Below are positions 16,737 to 21,015 of a stretch of 21,015 bases of DNA, one piece after another. The notes under the pieces were generated by a model, which was not told the DNA's origin, did not search any database, and saw only the letters and a list, made by a program, of their open reading frames with translations. The stretch is taken from positions 1 through 21,015 of the forward strand of contig CAAGNN010000069.1 in the NCBI GenBank assembly GCA_900771325.1, given 5' to 3'. This DNA comes from Kiritimatiellia bacterium. GTDB taxonomy: Bacteria > Verrucomicrobiota > Kiritimatiellia > RFP12 > DVOR01. Both the position numbers and the translations under genes were made by a program. Numbering within the stretch: position 1 is the first letter of the stretch; the number at the start of each line of letters is the position of its first letter.

Positions 16737-16765
16737 CTTGCTTCCTTCCGTTCCCACTGCCGCGC

Positions 16766-16776
16766 ATTGTAGCACA
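16766..16776 (-). promoter_or_regulatory. Extended -10 promoter upstream of rpe
   Basis: The minus strand reads CTTGTGCTACAATG, with a -10 TACAAT (16771-16766) preceded by TGTGC. The start codon follows about 30 bases downstream. The same string TGTGCTACAAT precedes rpsA. Confidence 0.6.
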
Positions 16777-16784
16777 AGTTAGCA

Positions 16785-16892
16785 GAGAGCGGACAGCGGA
16801 CAGTGGACAGCGGACAGCTATTATCTGTCATCCGTCCTCTGCGAGCGCAGCGAGCTTCGCTGTCAGCTGTCAGCTGTCTGCTGTCAGCTTAT
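16785..16892. repeat. Inverted heptamer-repeat element, intergenic
   Basis: The left arm has GAGAGCG, GACAGCG, GACAGTG, GACAGCG, GACAGCT (16785-16819). The right arm has CGCTGTC, AGCTGTC, AGCTGTC, TGCTGTC (16858-16885), the reverse complement of the left units. The spacer contains two more heptamers of the GATGACA family (ATCTGTC, ATCCGTC, 16823-16836) and the motif GCGAGCGCAGCGAGC (16841-16855). The layout matches the element inside hrpA. It fills the space between the rpe promoter and the 3' end of the AEC transporter gene. Confidence 0.85.
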
Positions 16893-16895
16893 CTC

Positions 16896-17858
16896 TCAGC
16901 ACCCCAGCAGCCACAGGCCGATGGGCACGGTGAGGATGCAGAGCGCGTGGGTGTTGAGGATCATCGCCGAGACGAAGGGAATGTCCCCGCCGTAGACTTC
17001 GGCCATCGATACGCCCACCATCGCCCCGGGCATCAGCGCAATCACCCCAAAGACCATCCGCTCCGCCGGCGCGAGCGGCAGCACGTAGAGCAGCGCCAGG
17101 ATGATCGCCGGAATCGCCACCATCCGCAGAAAGGTCACAGCCAGCTGCAACGGCGTAAAGAGGCCGCTCAACTTCAGCTGCCCCAGGCGCATGCCGCAGA
17201 CAATGGCGCTGGCCGGAATGGTCGCCCCGCCGAGATACTTGTAGAGCGTCTCCAACGCCACGCGCGTGGGCAGGCAGCCCATCAGGTCCGCCGAGTCGAC
17301 CCCAAAGGGGTGCAGCACAGCCAGGGTCAAGACCGCAGCGGCGAGGGCGGCAATCGGCGGCCGCAACAGGAGCGAGGGGAGGGTCCGCCACTTGAGCTTC
17401 TGGCCGGTGAAGGTTCGGAAGCCCAGGGTCCACATCATCGTGTCCGAGCCAATCGTGGTAAGGGCGACCATTGCCACCCCCTGCTCGCCCCACGCGGTCC
17501 CGGCGATAATCATAATCGGCAGGAAGGAGTAGTTATTCATCGTGCAGGTGAAGTGGAAGGCGCGGCGCGTTGGCGCCCGGAAGTGGCGCGCAATGGTGCG
17601 CTTAGCCACCCAGCCCACGGCCCAGCCCACCACCATAATCCCCACCGCGCCCGCCGGCAACAGCCAGTTCTCGGCAATCTTCGCAAGCGTATAGTTGCGC
17701 AGAATGGCCGAGAAGAGCAGCGAGGGATAGAAGACCTGCAGGAGCAGTTTCGAGAGCTGCGTGGAGAAGTCCTCGGCGAACCACTGCCGCCGCGTGGCCA
17801 CCACCCCCACGCCAATCATTGCAAAGATGCCCAGAATCTGAATTGCTATCTCAATCAT
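16896..17858 (-). CDS. AEC family transporter (auxin efflux carrier-like permease)
   Basis: A 320-residue integral membrane protein with about ten hydrophobic helices, matching the AEC family. Bacterial members export or import organic acids such as malate or malonate; the substrate here is unknown. Recognisable pieces are the start MIEIAIQILGIFAMIGVGVV, FYPSLLFSAIL, TMNNYSFLPIMIIAG, and the second-half IPASAIVCGMRLGQL. The ATG at 17858 is the first sensible start. Upstream the frame is open only because a 14-unit heptamer array, which has a 21-nt coding period without stops, runs straight into it. No Shine-Dalgarno is visible, in contrast to the other genes here; the array occupies that position. 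Confidence 0.9.
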   Translation of the reverse strand: MIEIAIQILGIFAMIGVGVVATRRQWFAEDFSTQLSKLLLQVFYPSLLFSAILRNYTLAKIAENWLLPAGAVGIMVVGWAVGWVAKRTIARHFRAPTRRAFHFTCTMNNYSFLPIMIIAGTAWGEQGVAMVALTTIGSDTMMWTLGFRTFTGQKLKWRTLPSLLLRPPIAALAAAVLTLAVLHPFGVDSADLMGCLPTRVALETLYKYLGGATIPASAIVCGMRLGQLKLSGLFTPLQLAVTFLRMVAIPAIILALLYVLPLAPAERMVFGVIALMPGAMVGVSMAEVYGGDIPFVSAMILNTHALCILTVPIGLWLLGC

Positions 17859-17862
17859 ACAA

Positions 17863-17960
17863 GTGAACCGTGAATGGTGAACAGTGAACGGTGAGAGGTG
17901 AACGGTGAACGGTGAGAGGTGAACGGTGAACGGTGAACGGTGAACGGTGAGCGGTGAACG
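17863..17960. repeat. Fourteen-unit GTGAACG heptamer array
   Basis: Fourteen consecutive 7-bp units in perfect phase: ten GTGAACN copies plus one GTGAATG, two GTGAGAG and one GTGAGCG. GTGAGAG occurs at units 5 and 8. The array begins five bases upstream of the AEC transporter ATG and is followed by a REP-like hairpin. The same units, including GTGAGAG, occur inverted at 214-241. Confidence 0.95.
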
Positions 17961-17966
17961 GTCGCT

Positions 17967-17997
17967 GCCCGTTCTAACAGGCCGCGTCCTCGCGGCC
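17967..17997. repeat. REP-like hairpin element, copy 1
   Basis: GCCCGTTCTAACA followed by the hairpin GGCCGCG-TCCT-CGCGGCC (17980-17997). A nearly identical copy is at 19990-20020. It lies just past the stop of the unknown gene (17998). No T-run follows on the minus strand, so it is better read as a dispersed palindromic element or RNA stabiliser than a classical terminator. Confidence 0.75.
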
Positions 17998-18672
17998 TTA
18001 ACTTCGCGGCAGGAGGCGAACCAGGGCCGCGCCGCGCTCGGCAATCGGCAGGCGGATGCGCGCGTCCCAGCCCACCGCCGCGTCGCGCTGCTCAGCCAGA
18101 CCATCGGCCGCCGAGAGCACATCCATCGTGGCGAAGGGCCGCTCCCCGGGCAGCGCCTCGATGAGGTCCGCCGCGCGGAAGGTCAGCACCGCCGGCTTCC
18201 CGCACGGCAAGACGAAGGCGCCCATCGTGTAGCTGCCATCGTCTTCGCGCAGACCGAACTGCAAGAACCACCCCGGCTCGCCCCGCCGGCACCAACGCTC
18301 GGCAACCGGCCGGCGCAACATCCGCAGCAGCGCGGCAAAGACCTCGCGGTAGAGCGGCGAGAAGCCCGCCTCCGCCAGCGCCCACGCGCCCTGCGGGCAG
18401 AGCGGCAGCTCGCGGAAGGCGGCAAAGAGCACCGCCTCGGCGCTCTCCAGCACGCGCGGCACCACCGCCGCCTCGGGGTCCGGCTCCTGACAGAGCAACG
18501 CGGCCGGCGAGCGCACCTGCCGCTCGACCACGCTGCCACCGGCGCGCCAATAGCGCAGCGCCGTCCGCCCCTCCGCCGTGAAGTAGAGGTTAACCGGCAA
18601 ACGCTCGCGGAGGACAGAGGGCTCCCCGGCCGATCCGTCGCGGAACGCGCCCTGTCCTCTCTCCTCTGTCAT
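17998..18672 (-). CDS. Hypothetical protein coupled to rpsA
   Basis: A 224-residue soluble-looking protein that I do not recognise. It has no signal peptide and no membrane helix. The core starts about LPVNLYFTAEGRTALRYW and contains LESAEAVLFAAFRELPL, EPGWFLQFGLREDDGSY and a C-terminal basic tail. It lies 13 bp after the rpsA stop, with AAGGGGG overlapping that stop and serving as ribosome binding site, so it is coupled to rpsA. Odd point: the start codon and about the first 24 codons (MTEERGQGAFRDGS and following) coincide with a heptamer-repeat element at 18608-18680. The native N-terminus may have been shorter. Confidence 0.7.
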   Translation of the reverse strand: MTEERGQGAFRDGSAGEPSVLRERLPVNLYFTAEGRTALRYWRAGGSVVERQVRSPAALLCQEPDPEAAVVPRVLESAEAVLFAAFRELPLCPQGAWALAEAGFSPLYREVFAALLRMLRRPVAERWCRRGEPGWFLQFGLREDDGSYTMGAFVLPCGKPAVLTFRAADLIEALPGERPFATMDVLSAADGLAEQRDAAVGWDARIRLPIAERGAALVRLLPRS

Positions 18673-18680
18673 CTGTCATC
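18608..18680. repeat. Heptamer element spanning the start of the unknown gene
   Basis: Four 7-bp units at 18653-18680 read on the minus strand as GATGACA, GATGACA, GAGGAGA, GAGGACA. A near-inverse, GGAGGACAGAGGGC, lies at about 18609-18622 and pairs imperfectly with GCCCTGTCCTCTC (18650-18662). The start codon (18672-18670) is inside the second GATGACA unit. Confidence 0.6.
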
Positions 18681-18685
18681 CCCCT

Positions 18686-19885
18686 TTACAGCGAGAGATT
18701 CGCGAAGGGGTTGTTGCCGAAGTTGGCGTTCTTGACGCGGTTGGCGCGGAGCCACTCGCGCGCGTCGGCCTCCGGATCGTTCTCCGGGGCAGCCTCCTTG
18801 GCCACCGGCTCCTCGGCCGTCACGGGCTTGAGGGCAATCTTGTGCGCGTCGAGGTCAATCGATTCAATCCGCACCTCGAGCAGCTGCCCCTCCTCGACCA
18901 CCTCGTGCGCCGAGGCAATCCGCTTACCCTTCGCCAGCGCGGCCAGGCGCCCATTGGAGAGGAGCCCATCGACCCCCGGCGCCACCTGCGCGAAGGCCCC
19001 GAAGGTGGCAATGCGCACAATCTTCGCGTTCAGCACATCGCCCACGCGGTACTGCGCGGCAAAGGCCTCCCAAGGATTCTGCCGCAGCGCCCGCAGCGAG
19101 AGCGAGATCCGCTCGGTCACCGCGTCCACGTGCTGCACCAGCACCTCCACCTTGTCCCCGGGCTTGACCAGCTCCTCGGCCTTCGCGTCGCGCTCCCACG
19201 AGAGCTCGCGCTTGGGCACCAGCCCCTCGGCCCCGCCCAGGTCCACAAAGACACCGAAGTCGACGATGCGCGTCACCGTCCCCTCGCGCGTCTGCCCCTC
19301 GGCCAACTCGGCGAAGAGCGCCTCGCGCGCCGCCGCCTGCTCGCGCTCCAACAGCGCCCGCCGCGAGACCAGCAGGTTCATCCCCCGCTCATCCTCGCCA
19401 TACTCGGTAATCAGGAAGGTCTGCTTGGTGCCGACGAACTCGGCCGGCTCCTTCGTCCGGAAGCGCTCCATCTGCGAATAGGGGCAGAAGGCGCGCTGAC
19501 CGGCCAGGTCAATCTCATAGCCGCCCTTGGTCTCGGCCTTGACCAGACCGTCGATGGGCGTGCCGGCGGCGTAGGCCTGCGCGATGGCCGCGTCGCCGCG
19601 CCCGGTGGCCTTGTGCTTGGCGGTAAAGGTCAAGTTCCCCTGCCGCATCCCCACAAACCAGACCTTCACGCGCTCGCCCTCCTGGGCCCGCAGCGTGCCA
19701 TCCTCCAGGATAAACTCCTCCTTATCCACCACCCCCTCGTCCTTCGCCCCCACATCCAGCACCACATAGTGGCCCTTGGTCGAGACCACCCGGGCCGTCA
19801 CCTCCTCGCCGGGGTTAAACCCGCGCCGATAGTTCAAGCCACTGGCCGCCAACATCGCGGCGAAATCCGCCTTCGCATCCTTCAT
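18686..19885 (-). CDS. rpsA: 30S ribosomal protein S1 (four S1 domains)
   Basis: A 399-residue RNA-binding protein with four S1 (OB-fold) domains at about 26-91, 107-174, 198-265 and 281-354. The third is the most typical (GTVTRIVDFGVFVDLGGAEGLVP, 202 on), and the fourth has the IVRIATFGAFAQVAPGVDGLL pattern. S1 recruits mRNA to the 30S subunit. E. coli S1 has six domains (557 residues); shorter four-domain forms occur in other phyla. The C-terminus is acidic then ends NNPFANLSL. The ATG at 19885 has AAAGGA ten bases upstream. A TGTGCTACAAT promoter and a T-rich leader precede it. Could be an S1-like RNA-binding protein rather than the ribosomal one, but the domain count and context favour rpsA. 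Confidence 0.88.
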   Translation of the reverse strand: MKDAKADFAAMLAASGLNYRRGFNPGEEVTARVVSTKGHYVVLDVGAKDEGVVDKEEFILEDGTLRAQEGERVKVWFVGMRQGNLTFTAKHKATGRGDAAIAQAYAAGTPIDGLVKAETKGGYEIDLAGQRAFCPYSQMERFRTKEPAEFVGTKQTFLITEYGEDERGMNLLVSRRALLEREQAAAREALFAELAEGQTREGTVTRIVDFGVFVDLGGAEGLVPKRELSWERDAKAEELVKPGDKVEVLVQHVDAVTERISLSLRALRQNPWEAFAAQYRVGDVLNAKIVRIATFGAFAQVAPGVDGLLSNGRLAALAKGKRIASAHEVVEEGQLLEVRIESIDLDAHKIALKPVTAEEPVAKEAAPENDPEADAREWLRANRVKNANFGNNPFANLSL

Positions 19886-19914
19886 CTTCTGTCGTTCCTT
19901 TGCTCAACAACAAA

Positions 19915-19947
19915 CAAAAAACGCGCAGATTGTAGCACATCCGCGCG
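19915..19947 (-). terminator. Terminator-like hairpin overlapping the rpsA promoter
   Basis: On the minus strand, CGCGCGGA pairs with TCTGCGCG (8 bp, one G/U) around the loop TGTGCTACAA, followed by TTTTTT (19921-19916). It fits a Rho-independent terminator for the gene upstream on this strand. The loop and stem also contain the -10 box TACAAT (19934-19929) of rpsA. Confidence 0.55.
19929..19939 (-). promoter_or_regulatory. Extended -10 promoter of rpsA
   Basis: The minus strand reads GATGTGCTACAATC, with TACAAT at 19934-19929 preceded by TGTGC, identical over 11 bases to the sequence upstream of rpe. Transcript start would be near 19922, leaving a leader of about 38 nt containing TTTTTTGTTTGTTG. 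Confidence 0.55.
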
Positions 19948-19989
19948 TCACGCGCCGTGAGGTAGCCCTGCGGGCCGAGCGAAGGCGTT

Positions 19990-20020
19990 GCCCGTTCTGA
20001 CCGGCCGCGTCCCCGCGGCC
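19990..20020. repeat. REP-like hairpin element, copy 2
   Basis: GCCCGTTCTGACC followed by the perfect hairpin GGCCGCG-TCCC-CGCGGCC (20003-20020). It matches the copy at 17967-17997 at all but three positions, and both sit just downstream of a minus-strand stop codon (here 20031). Confidence 0.75.
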
Positions 20021-20030
20021 GCGCGCAGCA

Positions 20031-20594
20031 CTACAGCTGCTTTAGGAAGAGCCGACGCAGGAGCGAATCCTCCGCCACCGCCCCATTCAGAATGAGAAAG
20101 CACAGCGCCGTCACGCAAATCCCCGCGAGCACCACCCCCGCCACATTCGCCAAATAGAAGCGCTTGCGGTCAAACCCCAGCAAAAAGGCACCAATCGCCC
20201 CCGTCACCGCCCCCGTCCCCGGCAACGGCACCCCGATAAAGACCGCCAACCCCCACTCGCCATACTTCTCCACCGCCGGACGCAACTTCTCCTGCCGCTT
20301 CTCGAAAATCGGCCACACCCGCCGCTCGAACCACCCCCACCGCCGCATCAACCGCAGGCACGGCAGCAGCACCTCAAAGACCGCCACCCCCAGCACCACA
20401 TTCGCCGCCACGCACACCCCCACCACCAACCACGGACTCATCTCCACCCCCGTCCACTCCACCCCCAGCACCCCCGCCAGGCGCTCACACATCGGCCCCA
20501 ACGCAAAGAACCCCACCGGGATCGACGCGCGCAACTCCAACGCCGGAATGCACGTAATCGCGCACAACACCAACACCGCAATCAACCAACTCAT
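20031..20594 (-). CDS. Small multidrug export family membrane protein (COG2426)
   Basis: A 187-residue integral membrane protein of the COG2426/Sm_multidrug_ex family, related by name to small export proteins, though the function is poorly known. Signatures are ELRASIPVG (20-28) near the N-terminus and PLPGTGAVTGAIGAF (123-137), with about four hydrophobic helices. The ATG at 20594 (MSWLIAVLV) is chosen over 20627 because GGAGG lies eight bases upstream of it. It lies downstream of tRNA-Ser on the same strand, beyond that gene's terminator. A terminator-like hairpin at 19915-19947 could end its transcript. Confidence 0.88.
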   Translation of the reverse strand: MSWLIAVLVLCAITCIPALELRASIPVGFFALGPMCERLAGVLGVEWTGVEMSPWLVVGVCVAANVVLGVAVFEVLLPCLRLMRRWGWFERRVWPIFEKRQEKLRPAVEKYGEWGLAVFIGVPLPGTGAVTGAIGAFLLGFDRKRFYLANVAGVVLAGICVTALCFLILNGAVAEDSLLRRLFLKQL

Positions 20595-20625
20595 CGCCTC
20601 TGCCTCCGCAACGCGCTCCAGAAAC

Positions 20626-20652
20626 AAGAAAAGGCCGCCCTTCGGCAGCCTT
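20626..20652 (-). terminator. Rho-independent terminator of tRNA-Ser
   Basis: On the minus strand AAGGCTGCC (20652-20644), a short loop, and GGCGGCCTT form a 9-bp stem with one G/T pair, followed by TTCTTG. It begins 20 bases after the tRNA 3' end. Confidence 0.8.
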
Positions 20653-20671
20653 CCTTCTCAACCTTCTTAAC

Positions 20672-20762
20672 TGGCGGAGAGGGTGGGATTTGAACCCACG
20701 GTACCCACAAGGAGTACACAAGATTTCCAGTCTTGCGCCTTCGACCACTCGGCCACCTCTCC
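20672..20762 (-). tRNA. tRNA-Ser (anticodon GGA)
   Basis: A class II tRNA of 91 nt. The acceptor stem is GGAGAGG (20762-20756) with CCTCTCC (20682-20676), discriminator G and an encoded CCA (20674-20672). The anticodon loop is CTGGAAA with GGA as anticodon, reading UCC and UCU. A long variable arm (GTGTACTCCTTGTGGGTACC) and the TTCAAATC T-loop confirm serine type. Confidence 0.96.
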
Positions 20763-20778
20763 GTAAAGAAGTGCGCAC

Positions 20779-20808
20779 ATTATCGCACAACCCTCCCCCA
20801 AAAGGCAA
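20779..20808 (-). promoter_or_regulatory. Promoter of tRNA-Ser
   Basis: On the minus strand TTGCCT (20808-20803), an 18-bp spacer, and GATAAT (20784-20779), with TGTGC just upstream of the -10. The tRNA 5' end follows 16 bases later. Confidence 0.65.
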
Positions 20809-20820
20809 GCACTTTTTTCC

Positions 20821-20929
20821 ACCCGCCCCAGGTCCACCCTCAACCCGGGGCGGATCCACCTCGAACCCGGGGCGGGTCGGGGGGCAACCCGGGGCGGGTC
20901 GGGGGTCAACCCGGGGCGGGTCGGGGGAA
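20821..20929. repeat. 22-bp G-rich tandem repeat array, right copy
   Basis: Four units starting AACCCGGGGCGG begin at 20842, 20864, 20886 and 20908, an exact 22-bp period. One inverted copy (ACCCGCCCCAGGT) lies at 20821-20833. The remaining bases to 21015 are G-rich, with runs of G and C, and hold no gene I can support. Confidence 0.9.
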
Positions 20930-21015
20930 AGGGCGCGGCAGGGGGTGGGGTTTTCTGGGAGTGCGGGGGCGTTCCCCCCCGCGCGGGGGGCTTGGGGGCG
21001 GGGCCCCCAATGGCC

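Noticed and set aside
17859..18122. N-terminal extension of the AEC transporter through the heptamer array
   Set aside because: The extension is only repeat-encoded residues plus a shadow of the next gene. The ATG at 17858 gives the normal first membrane helix.

Overview
The window is a GC-rich bacterial fragment. It encodes ten recognisable protein genes, one glycosyltransferase remnant, and one tRNA. I infer, without being certain, a host-associated member of the Planctomycetota-Verrucomicrobiota group (Kiritimatiellae/Lentisphaeria-like). The reasons are a very large secreted beta-strand-repeat protein with an embedded SGNH esterase, a compact four-domain S1 protein, a short CstA-type transporter, and intergenic regions unusually rich in repeats. 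No rRNA or other marker is present to settle the lineage.

Layout. Positions 1-300 hold a G/C-rich 22-bp repeat array and heptamer repeats. A promoter (TTGACA, 18 bp, TAATAT) then drives a family 2 glycosyltransferase (365-1414 +). A decayed second glycosyltransferase-like gene follows (about 1427-1940), then a run of four hairpins (1988-2086). On the minus strand, cstA (7306-5858) and hrpA (5861-2103) overlap by ATGA and form an operon. A second 22-bp array occupies 7475-7689. An ADP-ribosylglycohydrolase and a small lipoprotein form a minus-strand pair (8966-7748). It is transcribed divergently from the secreted SGNH/beta-strand gene (9182-14577 +), which carries one frameshift near 12775 and ends at a strong terminator. 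Next come minus-strand rpe plus a MATE exporter (16736-14642), an AEC-family transporter (17858-16896), rpsA plus a coupled unknown gene (19885-17998), a small multidrug-export-type membrane protein (20594-20031) and tRNA-Ser(GGA) (20762-20672). A third 22-bp array lies close to the right end.

The protein genes are mostly housekeeping, transport and surface functions, with no obvious single pathway linking them. The striking content is the repeat landscape. It has (i) three arrays of one 22-bp G-rich unit, each with a single inverted copy at one edge. It has (ii) several families of 7-bp tandem repeats (GTGAACG, GACAGCN, GATGACA, TTAGCNN), often next to a GCGAGC-GNA-GCGAGC motif. In three places heptamer arms are inverted around a spacer: once intergenic, once inserted in frame inside hrpA, and once supplying the start codon and N-terminus of the unknown gene downstream of rpsA. 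It also has (iii) compact perfect hairpins, often with 7-bp stems, including two copies of a REP-like element. The in-frame, protein-invading heptamer element is the best candidate for something undescribed.
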